64,000 nucleotides of DNA from Betaproteobacteria bacterium (GCA_016709665.1 JADJMI010000028.1:248001-312000), one strand, 5' to 3'. Shown: positions 16,049 through 25,548, numbered from the stretch's first letter. Notes: generated from the sequence alone by a model not told the origin. A program made the numbers and translations.

Positions 16049-16993
16049 CTAGCTTGGCAGGGGCTTTACCGGCGGCAGTTCGGGGGCGAGTATCGCGAGC
16101 GCCGCCCTGAGCGCCGCCTCGTACCGCGCCTTCTCGCGCGCGATGCTCTCCGGCGTCCAGTCGTAGAAGCCCGAGCCCGCCTTCATCCCGATCCGTCCCT
16201 GCGCCACGAGGTCCGTGAGGATCGCCGCCGGCTTCGCGTCGTTGCACAGCGTGGGATACATCGTGGCCGCGGCGGCCGAGTGGATGTCGAGGCCCGCGTG
16301 GTCCTTCTGCAGCACCGGCCCGGCCGCCAGGTAGCGGAAGCCGAAGCCGAACCGGACCGCGTTGTCGATGTCCTCCAGGCTCGCCGCGCCCGACTCGGCA
16401 AGCGCATAGGCCTCGCGCGCCAGCGCGTGCTGGAGCCGGTTCGCGAGAAAACCCGGGAGGTCCTTGCGGATCACCACCGGCACCTTGCCCGTGTCGCGCA
16501 TGAGCTGCGCGAGATCCTGCGCGAGGCCGAGGTCGCTCTTCGGCCCGCAGGCGATCTCCACGAGCGGCACGAGGTGCGCCGGCATGAAGTAGTGCAGGTT
16601 GTGGCAGCGCTGCGGCCGCGCAAGGCTCTCGGCGATGGCGCCGATCGGGAAGCTCGAACTGTTGCTCGCGAGCAGGGCGTCGGGCCGGGCGAGCGCCTCC
16701 ACCTTCGCGAAGAGTTCCCGCTTCACCGCGAGGTTCTCGGTCACCGCCTCGATGAAGAGATCCACGTCGGGCCAGGGCACGGCCGCCAGGTCGGCATGGA
16801 CCGCGATGAGACGCTCGAGGCCCGCGCCGCCCATCTCCGCGGCGACCTTCGCGACGCGCGCCGGGATCGCCGCGCGGCCCGCCTCGCGGGGCTCCACGAT
16901 GTGCACCGATCTTCCCGCCCGCGCAAACGTGAGGGCGATGTCCACGCCCATGGTGCCGCCGCCGGCGATGGCCACCGTCCTGAATTGCCGCAT
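16049..16993 (-). CDS. 3-hydroxyacyl-CoA dehydrogenase-family protein
   Basis: 314 aa from ATG at 16993 (MRQFRTVAIAGGGTMGVDIA). The Rossmann GxGxMG fingerprint appears as AGGGTMGVDIALTF, and EAVTENLAVK, SNSSSFPI and CHNLHYFMPAHLVPLVEI follow the 3-HCDH_N pattern with the catalytic His in LHYFMPAHL. The C-terminal 3-HCDH domain includes NRLQHALAREAYALAESG and ends GSGFYDW. Single-subunit enzymes of this kind are L-3-hydroxyacyl-CoA or L-carnitine dehydrogenases; the substrate is not decided. Confidence 0.88.
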   Translation of the reverse strand: MRQFRTVAIAGGGTMGVDIALTFARAGRSVHIVEPREAGRAAIPARVAKVAAEMGGAGLERLIAVHADLAAVPWPDVDLFIEAVTENLAVKRELFAKVEALARPDALLASNSSSFPIGAIAESLARPQRCHNLHYFMPAHLVPLVEIACGPKSDLGLAQDLAQLMRDTGKVPVVIRKDLPGFLANRLQHALAREAYALAESGAASLEDIDNAVRFGFGFRYLAAGPVLQKDHAGLDIHSAAAATMYPTLCNDAKPAAILTDLVAQGRIGMKAGSGFYDWTPESIAREKARYEAALRAALAILAPELPPVKPLPS

Positions 16994-17045
16994 CGAACTC
17001 TCCGGTTCCCGGGCCCTTGGCGCACCCGAATGACCGAATGATGGC

Positions 17046-17126
17046 ATGCGCGACCGCAGCGTCTTGCATTCGCCGATGGACGAGACGATGAAGGCCGCCT
17101 TCTACCTGCAGGCGCTGCCGGAGTAG
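17046..17126 (+). CDS. 26-codon ORF, possibly a gene remnant
   Basis: ATG at 17046 to TAG at 17126 encodes MRDRSVLHSPMDETMKAAFY and LQALPE. Composition looks coding-like, but there is no matching upstream domain and no clear ribosome-binding site. It may be the remnant of a gene's 3' end or chance. Confidence 0.2.
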   Translation: MRDRSVLHSPMDETMKAAFYLQALPE

Positions 17127-17180
17127 CCGTCACCGTTGGCGACACGCCGTGACGCGCGGCGTGGGATAGTCGGTCCCGCC

Positions 17181-18236
17181 ATGGGACGACTCGCCTGCCT
17201 GCTCGCCGCGCTCCTCATCGCGCCTGCCGCGCGCGCGGGCTTCACCGTCGAGACGCTCGCCCCGGGCGTCATCGCCTTCGTCCGCACCGAGCCGGCGGGC
17301 ATGATGTTCGACGCGAACAACCTCGCCGTGATCGGCGAGGACGCCGTGCTCGTCGTCGATTCCAACGCCACCGCGGCGTCCTCGCGCGAGGTCATCCGCG
17401 CCCTGCGCGCGATCACCCGCAAGCCGGTGCGCTACCTCGTGAACACGCACTGGCACCTCGACCACTTCGAGGGCAACGCCGCCTGGCTGGAGGCCTACCC
17501 CGGACTCGAGATCGTCGGGCACGAGGCCACGCGCGGGGAACTGGCCGGCGTCGGCGCGAGGAACCGCGCCGGGATGCTCGAGTCCGGCCCGGGCCTGGTC
17601 GAGGCGCTGCGCAGGCGCGTCGCCGAAGGCCGGGATCGCGAGGGCCGTCCGCTCGACGCGGAAACGAAAGCGGCCTACGCGAGCGACGCCGACCAGGCCG
17701 CGCGCTACCTCGAGGCCACGCGGACGGTCGCCTTCGTGCCGCCGACGATCGAGGTGCGCGACCGGCTCACCGTCCATCTGGGCGCGAGATCGGTGGACGT
17801 GCGGCATCCGGGGCCGGGCCACACCCGGTCCGACCTGGTCGTGTGGCTTCCGGCCGAGCGCATCCTCGCCACGGGCGACCTCGTCGCCGCGCCCGTTCCC
17901 CTCATCGGCAATACGGCGCGCCCCATGGACTACGCGGGCACGCTGGAGCGCGTGCTGGCGTTCGGGGCGCTCGTCATCGTGCCCGGGCACGGCCCCGTGA
18001 TGCGGGACGACGCCTACCCGCGCCGGGTGCGCGATCTCGCCGCGGCCATCCGCGACGGCGTGAGGGCGGCGGTGGCCGCGGGCGCCACGCTCGAGGAGAC
18101 GAGAAAGCGCATCGACCTCACGGCCTTCCGCGATGCCTTCGCCGGGAGCTCGAAGCTCCGGGGCGCACTCTTCGACCTGTACGTCGCGCAGCCCGCCATC
18201 GAGGCGGCCTGGCGGCAGGCGCGCGAGGCCGGCTGA
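17181..18236 (+). CDS. secreted metallo-beta-lactamase-fold hydrolase
   Basis: 351 aa; start at ATG 17181 gives a signal peptide (MGRLACLLAALLIAPAARAG), whereas the longer frame does not. Metal ligands: NTHWHLDHFEGN (HxHxDH, residues about 91-96), PGPGHTRSDLVVWL (His), ATGDLV (Asp) and IVPGHGPV (His), all in order, so a dinuclear zinc site is likely. Similar proteins are annotated as lactamase-like or quinohaemoprotein-linked hydrolases; the substrate is unknown. Confidence 0.88.
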   Translation: MGRLACLLAALLIAPAARAGFTVETLAPGVIAFVRTEPAGMMFDANNLAVIGEDAVLVVDSNATAASSREVIRALRAITRKPVRYLVNTHWHLDHFEGNAAWLEAYPGLEIVGHEATRGELAGVGARNRAGMLESGPGLVEALRRRVAEGRDREGRPLDAETKAAYASDADQAARYLEATRTVAFVPPTIEVRDRLTVHLGARSVDVRHPGPGHTRSDLVVWLPAERILATGDLVAAPVPLIGNTARPMDYAGTLERVLAFGALVIVPGHGPVMRDDAYPRRVRDLAAAIRDGVRAAVAAGATLEETRKRIDLTAFRDAFAGSSKLRGALFDLYVAQPAIEAAWRQAREAG

Positions 18237-18277
18237 TCGCGCGTTGACCCGGCGCGTCCCCCCCGTGACAATGGGGC

Positions 18278-19975
18278 ATGCCCGACCCGCGTCCCTGGCT
18301 TCGCTTCTACGGCCGCGTTCCGCCGACCCTCGACTATCCCGAGGTCACCCTCCACGAGGCCCTCGAGCGCACCGTCGCCCGGGTGCCGGATTCCATCGCG
18401 TGGAGCTTCCTCGGCACGCAGTGCACCTACCGCGATTTCGGGGCCGCGGTGAGGCGGTGCGCGGCGGCGCTCGCGGGCGAGGGGCTCATGCCCGGCGATC
18501 GCCTCCTCATCTCGATGCCGACGACGCCCCAGGGCGTCATCGCCTTCTACGCCGCCAACCGGCTGGGCGCGCTGCCCGCGCTCATCCACCCGCTCTCGAC
18601 GGCGCCGGAGATCACGCACTTCCTCGACGCCACCGGCGCGCGCATGGCGTTGGTGCTCGATGCCTTCTACGGCACGATGGCGGCCGCGACGCCGCGCCGG
18701 CCGCTCGAGCGGATCCTCGTCGCGGGCATCCCGGATTACCTCTCGCCGCTGAAGGCCCTCGGGTTCCGGCTCACGAAGGGACGGAAGATCGCGCCGCTTC
18801 CCGCGGACCCGCGCATCCGCCGCTGGAAGCCGATGATGGCCGCGGCGCCGGCGGAAGGGCCGAGGGGCACGGCCACGACGAACGACCCGGCCGCGATCCT
18901 CTTCTCGGGCGGCACGACCGCGCTGCCCAAGGGCATCGTGCTCACCAACCGCAACTTCATCGCCGAGGGGATGCAGGCCGCCTCGTGGTGCAACATGGGC
19001 GAGACGCACTCGGTGCTCGCCGTGCTGCCCCTCTTCCACGGCTTCGGCCTGGGCGTTTGCGTGAACGCGGCGTTCATGGCCGGCGGCAAGTCGATCCTGG
19101 TGCCGCAGTTCAGCGCGGAAGTGGTGGCGAAGCTCCTGAAGCGCGAGAAGCCCAACGTGCTGGTGGGCGTGCCGACGCTCTTCGATGCGCTCGCCAAGGA
19201 CCCGTCGCTCGAGAAATCGGACCTTTCCTGCCTCACGGCCTGCTTCTGCGGCGCCGATACGCTGCCGCGCGCCGTGAAGGAACGCTTCGAGGACCTCGTG
19301 CGCCGCCACGGCGGCAAGGTGAAGCTGCTCGAGGGTTACGGCCTCACGGAGGCCGTAACCGGCATCATGGCCATGCCCTTCGACGAGTACCGCGAGGGCT
19401 CCATCGGCATCCCGTTCCCCGACATGCTCGCGAAGATCGTGAAGCCGGAAACGGTCGAAGCGCTGCCCCCCGGCGAGGAGGGGGAGATCTGCCTGTCGGG
19501 GCCGGCGGTGATGCCGGGCTATCTCGACGACCCCGAGGCCACCGCGAAGGCCTTGCAGGTCCACCCGGACGGCCGCGTGTGGCTGCACACGGGCGATCTC
19601 GGCAAGCGCGACGCCGACGGGTTCTTCTACTTCGGCGTGCGCCTGAAGCGCATGATCAAGTCGTCGGGCTTCAACGTGTATCCCGCGCAGGTGGAAGCGG
19701 TCATCCGCAAGCACCCGGCCGTGCTCGACGCCTGCGTGATCGGCGTTCCGGATGCGCAGCAGGTCGAGCGGGTGAAGGCCTGCGTGGTGTTGCGCGATCG
19801 CGCGCGCGCGGGGCCGGAGCTCGGCGAGGCGATCATCGCCCACTGCCGCGACCAGCTCATCAAGTGGTCGTGCCCGCGCGAGGTGGAATTCGTGGACGCG
19901 CTGCCGCTCACCAAGGTGGGCAAGATCGACTACCGCGAACTCGTGCGCCGGCACGAGGCGCTGGAAAGGACGTGA
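18278..19975 (+). CDS. acyl-CoA synthetase (AMP-forming)
   Basis: 565 aa ANL-superfamily enzyme. Adenylate motifs in order: AILFSGGTTALPKGIVLTN (phosphate loop), GYGLTEAVTGI (A5), LHTGDLGKRDADGFFYF (A7) and RLKRMIKSSGFNVYPAQVE (A8); the A10 lysine is in LTKVGKIDYREL. It should form acyl-adenylates and then acyl-CoA. It ends one base before the ThDP enzyme ATG, so the pair probably form one operon that activates an acid and then transfers or cleaves it. The chain length or aromatic preference is not readable. Confidence 0.92.
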   Translation: MPDPRPWLRFYGRVPPTLDYPEVTLHEALERTVARVPDSIAWSFLGTQCTYRDFGAAVRRCAAALAGEGLMPGDRLLISMPTTPQGVIAFYAANRLGALPALIHPLSTAPEITHFLDATGARMALVLDAFYGTMAAATPRRPLERILVAGIPDYLSPLKALGFRLTKGRKIAPLPADPRIRRWKPMMAAAPAEGPRGTATTNDPAAILFSGGTTALPKGIVLTNRNFIAEGMQAASWCNMGETHSVLAVLPLFHGFGLGVCVNAAFMAGGKSILVPQFSAEVVAKLLKREKPNVLVGVPTLFDALAKDPSLEKSDLSCLTACFCGADTLPRAVKERFEDLVRRHGGKVKLLEGYGLTEAVTGIMAMPFDEYREGSIGIPFPDMLAKIVKPETVEALPPGEEGEICLSGPAVMPGYLDDPEATAKALQVHPDGRVWLHTGDLGKRDADGFFYFGVRLKRMIKSSGFNVYPAQVEAVIRKHPAVLDACVIGVPDAQQVERVKACVVLRDRARAGPELGEAIIAHCRDQLIKWSCPREVEFVDALPLTKVGKIDYRELVRRHEALERT

Positions 19976-19976
19976 C

Positions 19977-21722
19977 ATGAGCAAGGCATCGATACCCGCC
20001 CATGGCGGCGAGCGGGTCGCGCGGGCGCTTCACGCGCACGGCGTGCGCTGGATCTTCACCCTGTGCGGCGGGCACATCTCGCCCATCCTCGTGGCGGCCA
20101 AGGCGCTCGGCATCGCGATCATCGACACGCGCGACGAGGTGACGGCCGTCTTCGCGGCGGACGCGGCGGCGCGTCTCACCGGCAAGCCCGGCGTGGCGGC
20201 GGTGACCGCCGGCCCGGGCCTCACCAACACCATCACCGCGCTCAAGAACGCGCAGCTCGCGCAGTCGCCGCTGCTGCTCCTGGGCGGCGCGGCGCCCACG
20301 GCCTTGCAGGGCCGCGGCGCGCTCCAGGACATCGCGCAGCTGCCGCTCGTCGAGCCCCACGTGAAGTTCGTGCGGCAGGTGAAACGCGTGGCCGACCTGG
20401 GTCCCGCCGTCGAGGAGGCGCTGGCCGCGTCCCTCGAGGGCGTCCCGGGCCCCACGTTCGTCGAATGCCCGGTGGACCTGCTCTACGACGAGAAGCTGAT
20501 CCGCGGCTGGTACGCGGACGCGGCGGGGAAGGGGACCTCCATCCCCGACAAGCTGCTGCGCTGGTACCTGAACCGCCACGCGGACAAGATGTTCGAAGGC
20601 AGCCGCAAGGCGTATCACCCGAAGGCACGGGCGGTGAAAGCGCCCGTGGCCGCGGAAACCGCCGTCACGCTCGCCGCGCGCGCGCTCCAGGAAGCCGAAA
20701 GGCCGCTGCTCGTCATCGGCAGCCAGGCGCTGGTGGAATCGGCCGGCGCGGGCGAGCTCGCGGCGGCGGTCGAGCGGCTGGGCGTGCCCGTCTATCTTTC
20801 CGGCATGGCACGGGGCCTCCTCGGGCGCGAATCGGCGCTGCAGATGCGCCACGCCCGGCGCAAGGCGCTGCGCGAGGCCGACTGCGTGCTGCTCGCGGGC
20901 GTGCCCTGCGACTTCCGGCTCGACTACGGCAAGCACGTGCGCCGCTCGGCCACGCTCATCGCCGCCAACCGCAGCACCAAGGACGCGCGGCTCAACCGCA
21001 CGGCCCAGGTCGAGGCGATCGGCGATGCCGGCCGCTTCCTCGTGGCGCTCTCGCACAAGGCGTTCGGCCTCGCGCGGCCCGAATGGATGGCGACGCTCGC
21101 GGCACGCGATCTCGAGCGCGAGCGCGAGATCGATACCCAGGCACGCAAGCACGGCGACCACGTGAACCCGGTCTCCTTCTTCCGCACGATGGAGCGCGTC
21201 GCGGGCGCGAACGCCGTGTTCGTGGCCGACGGCGGCGATTTCGTCGGCACCTCGTCGTACATCCTGAAGCCCCGCGGACCGCTCTCATGGCTCGATCCGG
21301 GCGCCTTCGGCACGCTCGGGGTCGGCGCGGGGTTCGCCATCGGCGCCCACGCGGCTCGCCCCGATGCGGAGGCGTGGATCGTGTGGGGCGACGGCGCGAG
21401 CGGCTACGGCCTTTCGGAATTCGACACCTTCGTGCGTCATCGCATCCCCGTGATCGCGGTGGTGGGCAACGACGCGGCCTGGACGCAGATCGCCCGCGAA
21501 CAGGTGAAGATGCTGGGCGACGACGTGGGCACGGTGCTCGCGCGCACGGCCTACCACGAGGTCGCGAAGGGCTTCGGCGCGAAGGGCCTGGAGATCCGCA
21601 AGGATGCCGAGGTGCAGGGCGTGCTGGAAGAGGCGCGGCGACTCGCGAAGGCGGGGCACCCGGTGCTCGTCAACGTCTGGCTGGACAAGACGGAATTCCG
21701 CGAGGGCTCGCTGTCGATGTGA
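19977..21722 (+). CDS. thiamine-diphosphate-dependent enzyme (acetolactate synthase/oxalyl-CoA lyase-like)
   Basis: 581 aa. N-terminal PYR domain with the ThDP-activating Glu in the TRDEVTAVFAADA region, middle domain, and C-terminal PP domain with WGDGASGYGLSEFDTFVRHR followed by IPVIAVVGNDAAW (GDG...N metal motif). Overall layout matches the IlvB / 2-hydroxyacyl-CoA lyase group (ILVBL). Adjacent to an acyl-CoA ligase and not to ilvN, so a catabolic C-C lyase or synthase seems more likely than branched-chain synthesis (inference). Confidence 0.85.
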   Translation: MSKASIPAHGGERVARALHAHGVRWIFTLCGGHISPILVAAKALGIAIIDTRDEVTAVFAADAAARLTGKPGVAAVTAGPGLTNTITALKNAQLAQSPLLLLGGAAPTALQGRGALQDIAQLPLVEPHVKFVRQVKRVADLGPAVEEALAASLEGVPGPTFVECPVDLLYDEKLIRGWYADAAGKGTSIPDKLLRWYLNRHADKMFEGSRKAYHPKARAVKAPVAAETAVTLAARALQEAERPLLVIGSQALVESAGAGELAAAVERLGVPVYLSGMARGLLGRESALQMRHARRKALREADCVLLAGVPCDFRLDYGKHVRRSATLIAANRSTKDARLNRTAQVEAIGDAGRFLVALSHKAFGLARPEWMATLAARDLEREREIDTQARKHGDHVNPVSFFRTMERVAGANAVFVADGGDFVGTSSYILKPRGPLSWLDPGAFGTLGVGAGFAIGAHAARPDAEAWIVWGDGASGYGLSEFDTFVRHRIPVIAVVGNDAAWTQIAREQVKMLGDDVGTVLARTAYHEVAKGFGAKGLEIRKDAEVQGVLEEARRLAKAGHPVLVNVWLDKTEFREGSLSM

Positions 21723-21737
21723 TGGTAGGGTGCCGGG

Positions 21738-22676
21738 ATGGTCATCGCCCTGCAACTCGTCCTGCCCGTCCTGCTGCTCGCCTGGATCGCCCGCTTTCCG
21801 CCCGCGGGCAAGCTGGGCTTCTGGATCCAGGTGGTGGCGACCGCGCTCGTGCTCCTCGCCGTCGCGCTCGCGGGCCTGTGGCTCGCGCTCCCCTGGTGGC
21901 TCGCCAATGTCTATCCGATCGTCTTCGGCGTGTGCACCGTGCTCGGCGGGAAACGCTCGCCGTGGACGCCGGGCCTGCCGGGCGGCGCGCGCGGCTGGAT
22001 CCACGCCACGGCCTTCACCGCGCTGGGCGCCTTCGCGGCGAGCGGGGTCGCCGGTGCGCTCCTGGGGCGCCTCGCGCCCGACGGCGAGTCCGTGGATCTC
22101 GCCTTTCCGCTCGGGCCGGGCACCTACCTCGTGGCCAACGGCGGCACCGACCTCGTCGTCAATTCGAACCGGCGCATGCTCTCGGATGCCGACCCGCGCT
22201 TCGCCCGCTACCGCGGCGCGGCGCTCGGCGTCGACCTGGTCGCGCTGGACGCCTTCGGCCTCACGGCGAACGGCTTCGCGCCGTCCGACGCGAAGGCGCA
22301 CCACGTCTTCGGCCGCGAGGCGCGTGCGCCCTGCGACGGCGAGGTGATCCTGGCGGAGGACGGGCACCGCGACATGCCGGTCGGCGAGACCGATCGCGAC
22401 AGTTTCGCCGGCAACCACGCCATCATCCGCTGCGGCCGCTTCGAGGCGGTGCTCGCACACTTCACGCCGGGCAGCCTCCTCGTGAAGACGGGAGACGCGG
22501 TGAAGTCCGGCGCCCCGATCGCGAAGGTGGGCAATTCCGGGGCGAGCGACGCGCCGCACCTGCACATCCACGCGCAACGCACGGGAAGCGCGCTTTCGCC
22601 GATGTCCGGCGAGCCGGTGCCGATGCGCTTCGGCGGGCGCTTCCTGGTGCGCAACGACCGGCATTCGGTGCCATGA
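21738..22676 (+). CDS. membrane-anchored M23 (LytM-like) peptidase
   Basis: 312 aa. Three hydrophobic segments in the first 115 residues (21-45 region and FWIQVVATALVLLAVALAGL) give way to a periplasmic M23 domain. The zinc motifs are degenerate: NHAIIRCGRFEAVLAHFTPG has the first His, and HLHIHAQRTG carries the HxH pair. Such domains cut cell-wall peptides or act as activators. The stop overlaps the next ATG (ATGA). Confidence 0.8.
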   Translation: MVIALQLVLPVLLLAWIARFPPAGKLGFWIQVVATALVLLAVALAGLWLALPWWLANVYPIVFGVCTVLGGKRSPWTPGLPGGARGWIHATAFTALGAFAASGVAGALLGRLAPDGESVDLAFPLGPGTYLVANGGTDLVVNSNRRMLSDADPRFARYRGAALGVDLVALDAFGLTANGFAPSDAKAHHVFGREARAPCDGEVILAEDGHRDMPVGETDRDSFAGNHAIIRCGRFEAVLAHFTPGSLLVKTGDAVKSGAPIAKVGNSGASDAPHLHIHAQRTGSALSPMSGEPVPMRFGGRFLVRNDRHSVP

Positions 22677-23266
22677 GCGTGCGGCGCCTCAACGTCGGCT
22701 GCGGCCGGTTCACGCGCGAGGGCTGGATCAACCTCGACCGGCGGCCCGGGCCCGGCGTGGACGTGGTCGCGGACCTCGACGCGGTTCGCGCGACGCCGAT
22801 CCCGCTGCCCGACGAGTCGGTCGACGAGTTCCTCCTGTCGCACGTGATCGAGCACCTCGAGGATCCGCTCGGTCTCATGCAGGAACTCTGGCGGATCGCG
22901 AAGCCCGGGGCGATCGCCGCGATCCGGGTGCCCCACGGCGCCTCGGACGACGCGTGGGAGGACCAGACCCACCGGCGCCCCTACTTCGTCGGGAGCTTCG
23001 GTTTCTTCGCGCAGCCCTGGTACTGGCGGGCCGACTACGGCTACCGCGGCGACTGGCAGCCCGAGCGCATTACGCTGCTCGTGGACCGGGCCCTCGTCAC
23101 GGACCTGGACGCGCCGCGATTCTTCCGGCGGATCCAGGCGGAGCGCAACCTCGTGCGCGAGATGGTCGCGGAACTGCGGGCGGTGAAGCCCGCGCGGGCG
23201 GCCGATCGCTCGCTGCTCGTGGCACCCGCGGTGACGATCGCGCCCGTGGATCCGGAACCCGCCTAG
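22673..23266 (+). CDS. class I SAM-dependent methyltransferase
   Basis: 197 aa from ATG overlapping the M23 stop. Motif I is LNVGCGRFTREGWINLDRRP, and FLLSHVIEHLEDPLGLMQEL with WRIAKPGAIAAIRVPHGASD is the Methyltransf_11 core after it. Such small soluble enzymes often modify sugars or lipids in envelope clusters. Its TAG and the TAG of the convergent hydrolase overlap in the palindrome CCTAGG. Confidence 0.85.
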   Translation: MSVRRLNVGCGRFTREGWINLDRRPGPGVDVVADLDAVRATPIPLPDESVDEFLLSHVIEHLEDPLGLMQELWRIAKPGAIAAIRVPHGASDDAWEDQTHRRPYFVGSFGFFAQPWYWRADYGYRGDWQPERITLLVDRALVTDLDAPRFFRRIQAERNLVREMVAELRAVKPARAADRSLLVAPAVTIAPVDPEPA

Positions 23267-24090
23267 GCGAGGAACTCGCCCAGGTCGCGCACGAATCGCC
23301 GGGGTGCCGCCTGGTGCGGCGAATGGTCGGCGTCCTCGTAGACGATCAGTCGCGATCCCGGGATGGCCGCGTGAACCCATTCGCGGGTCGGCGCGTCGTA
23401 GAAGTTGCTCTCCCCGCCGTACACCAGGAGCGTGGGTACGTCGATGGCGGGCAGCACCTCGCGCCAGTCGGCCTGCACCAGCGATCGCCAGGTCTCGACG
23501 AGCGGCCCCGCCGCCTGCTTTCGCAAGGCGCCCCGGGCGACCTGCCAGCCGCGCGAATTCTCCGCGTACTTGCGCCGCGCCCGCTCGTTGAGGCCCAGCG
23601 CCGCCAGGCGCAGGACGGCTTCCGCGAAATCGGCCTCGAGATCGGCGAGGAAGGCCGCCGAACGCTCCGCGTCGAAGTCGCCGTAGAGGCCGTGGCGCCA
23701 GGAGGCGTCCGTCACGAGCTTCGGGGACTGGTCGACGAGCACGAGGCCGCCGAGGCCCCGCGTCCCGAACTGGCGGATGTACTCCCAGATCGTGAGCACG
23801 CCCATGGAATGGCCCACGAGCGTGGCGCCTTCGAGGTCGAAGGCCTCGAGGAGATCCCGCAGGTCCCTCGCCATGCGCTGCACCGTGGGCACCGTGCCGG
23901 TGCCCGGCGCGTGGCCGCCGTGGGCCCTCGCATCCCAACGGTAGGTGGTGAAGCGGGGCGCGAGTTCGTGCATGAGCGGCGACCATTCGGCATGGCTCAC
24001 CGTCCAGCCGTGCAGCAGGACGAGGGCCGGGCCCTCGCCGGCGACGGCCACCCGGATCGTCTCGCCGTCGTCGGCGGCAAGGGAGCGCAC
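23263..24090 (-). CDS. alpha/beta hydrolase
   Basis: 275 aa from GTG at 24090 (MRSLAADDGETIRVAVAGEG), two bases from the stop of the upstream cyclase-like gene; a further-upstream frame is antisense-like. The fold landmarks are LVLLHGWTVSHAEW (oxyanion), VGHSMGVLTIWEY (nucleophile Ser in GHSMG), an Asp in LLVYGGESNFYDAPT and the C-terminal His in EDADHSPHQAAP. A complete triad, so an active esterase, lipase or haloalkane-type hydrolase. Coupled to the cyclase-like gene. Confidence 0.9.
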   Translation of the reverse strand: MRSLAADDGETIRVAVAGEGPALVLLHGWTVSHAEWSPLMHELAPRFTTYRWDARAHGGHAPGTGTVPTVQRMARDLRDLLEAFDLEGATLVGHSMGVLTIWEYIRQFGTRGLGGLVLVDQSPKLVTDASWRHGLYGDFDAERSAAFLADLEADFAEAVLRLAALGLNERARRKYAENSRGWQVARGALRKQAAGPLVETWRSLVQADWREVLPAIDVPTLLVYGGESNFYDAPTREWVHAAIPGSRLIVYEDADHSPHQAAPRRFVRDLGEFLA

Positions 24091-24092
24091 CG

Positions 24093-24695
24093 CTAGCCCG
24101 GCCGGCGCGTCAGGCGGTGCGCCACGAGTTCGAGGCCCGAGACGGAGAACACGACGGGCTCGGCGAGCAGGTCCGGGGCGTCGCCCAGCCGGCGGCGCGC
24201 CTCGTCGGTGGCGAGCGTCTCGCCGGCGCGCGCGAGATCCTCGCCCAGCTTGTGCGCGACGTTGACCGGGTCGCCGAAGGCGTCCTTGCCGGGAATCAGG
24301 AGGAATCGGCCGAAGTCGATCCCGATCCCCGCCGAGAGCACGTCGTCGGGCGACGGGCCGCCGGGGTGAGTGGCGAGGGCGTCGTGGATCCCGAGCGCCG
24401 CCTCGACGGCGCGGCGCGAGTCCGGAAAGACCGCCACGAGGTTGTCGGCCTCGCATTTCACGAGCGAGCCGCCCGCGGCCCGCACCACGGGCGCGGCGAG
24501 GGCGTGCATTCGGCGGATGCGCCGCAGGTGCGCGATGATGCCGCCGCGACGCACGTGCACGGAGAACCCGCTCATGTCCAGGACCAGGATGGCGAGCTCG
24601 GTCTCGAAGTCGGCCCGGAGCCTGCGCTCCGCTTCCTCGCGCGCCTTCGGCTCCAGGCCGTCGAGGGCGTCGATGCGGGCGTGGAAGTCCTCCAT
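24093..24695 (-). CDS. class III nucleotidyl cyclase-domain protein
   Basis: 200 aa from ATG at 24695, in a gap of 5 nt to the TauE gene. The cyclase homology domain reads LAILVLDMSGFSVHVRRGGI (metal Asp of the D-xSGFS motif), KCEADNLVAVFPDSRRAVEA (GD-like second metal region replaced by EAD) and AGIGIDFGRFLLIPGKDAFG, then VNVAHKLGEDLA. The usual GD is replaced, so activity is uncertain. It might make cAMP or be a catalytically altered regulator. A CNB-domain gene is nearby at 9029. Confidence 0.75.
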   Translation of the reverse strand: MEDFHARIDALDGLEPKAREEAERRLRADFETELAILVLDMSGFSVHVRRGGIIAHLRRIRRMHALAAPVVRAAGGSLVKCEADNLVAVFPDSRRAVEAALGIHDALATHPGGPSPDDVLSAGIGIDFGRFLLIPGKDAFGDPVNVAHKLGEDLARAGETLATDEARRRLGDAPDLLAEPVVFSVSGLELVAHRLTRRPG

Positions 24696-24700
24696 CGTCC

Positions 24701-25453
24701 TCAGCCGCCGGCGAGCATCCAGGCGCCCGCGCCCAGGTAGACGACGCCGGTGGTCATCACCGTCCAGCGCGTCCACTGGCGGAAGGACGCGTCCGTCATG
24801 CGCTCGAGGATGCGGCGCGCGAGCGTGGTGCCGGTGATCGCGAGCACGACCATGAGGGCGGCGAGCATCGGATCGACCGTTCCGCGCTGGGCGCCGCCGA
24901 CGAGCGCGCCGAAGTAGCCGACTTTCACCACGTGCCCCAGCGCCTGCGTGGAGGCCTTCGTCGCCACGACCGCCCGCCGGTCCATGTCCGAGCGGACGAA
25001 GAAGACGTCGAGGAGCGGGCCGGATACGCCGCCCACGAGGGAAAGCGCCGCGCAGATGAGCCCGCAGGCGAAGGGGTGGCCGCGCTTCTGCACGTCGAGC
25101 GCGAGGTCCTTCGGCAGCGCGAGGGCGAGGAAGGGCGTGAGCCCCAGCACGATGAGCGCGATGGGCTTCGAGACGACCAGCTGCACGAAGATGAAGAGCG
25201 CGAGCGCCGCGAAGGTGCCGTACGCGCAGCCGCGGAAGACGCGCCAGTCGATGGCCGAGCGCCACAGGATCGCGCGCCAGCCGTTCGAGGCGAACTGCGT
25301 CACGCCGTGCAGTACCATCGCCTGGGGCACCGTGAGCAGGGCAAGCAGCACGCCCATGAAGATCATCCCGCCGGCCATCCCGAGGATGCCGGAGATGAAC
25401 GAGGTGACGAGGGCCGAGACGGCGAGGATGGAAAAGACGGCGAGGGACGGCAT
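24701..25453 (-). CDS. TauE/SafE-family membrane permease
   Basis: 250 aa from the ATG at 25453 (MPSLAVFSILAVSALVTSFI). At least seven hydrophobic helices, with FISGILGMAGGMIFMGVLLA in the first and LVGGVSGPLLDVFFVRSDMD in the middle, the duplicated TauE signature. The family exports sulfonates, sulfite or other small anions. Start chosen at the second ATG since the preceding 24 codons lack a membrane pattern. First gene of the TauE, cyclase, hydrolase set. Confidence 0.85.
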   Translation of the reverse strand: MPSLAVFSILAVSALVTSFISGILGMAGGMIFMGVLLALLTVPQAMVLHGVTQFASNGWRAILWRSAIDWRVFRGCAYGTFAALALFIFVQLVVSKPIALIVLGLTPFLALALPKDLALDVQKRGHPFACGLICAALSLVGGVSGPLLDVFFVRSDMDRRAVVATKASTQALGHVVKVGYFGALVGGAQRGTVDPMLAALMVVLAITGTTLARRILERMTDASFRQWTRWTVMTTGVVYLGAGAWMLAGG

Positions 25454-25548
25454 CGGACGGCTGCGGGCGGCGAAGGCGCCATCGTGCCGGGGGCGGGGCG
25501 GGGCCGCAAGCGCGGGCGGTATCATGCGCTTCTACGAAAAGGCGCCCC

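Noticed and set aside
20063..22672. Very long plus-strand frame over the ThDP enzyme and M23 peptidase
   Set aside because: Arg/Gly/Pro-rich shadow of the genes in other frames; only its end (22673-23266) is a real methyltransferase.
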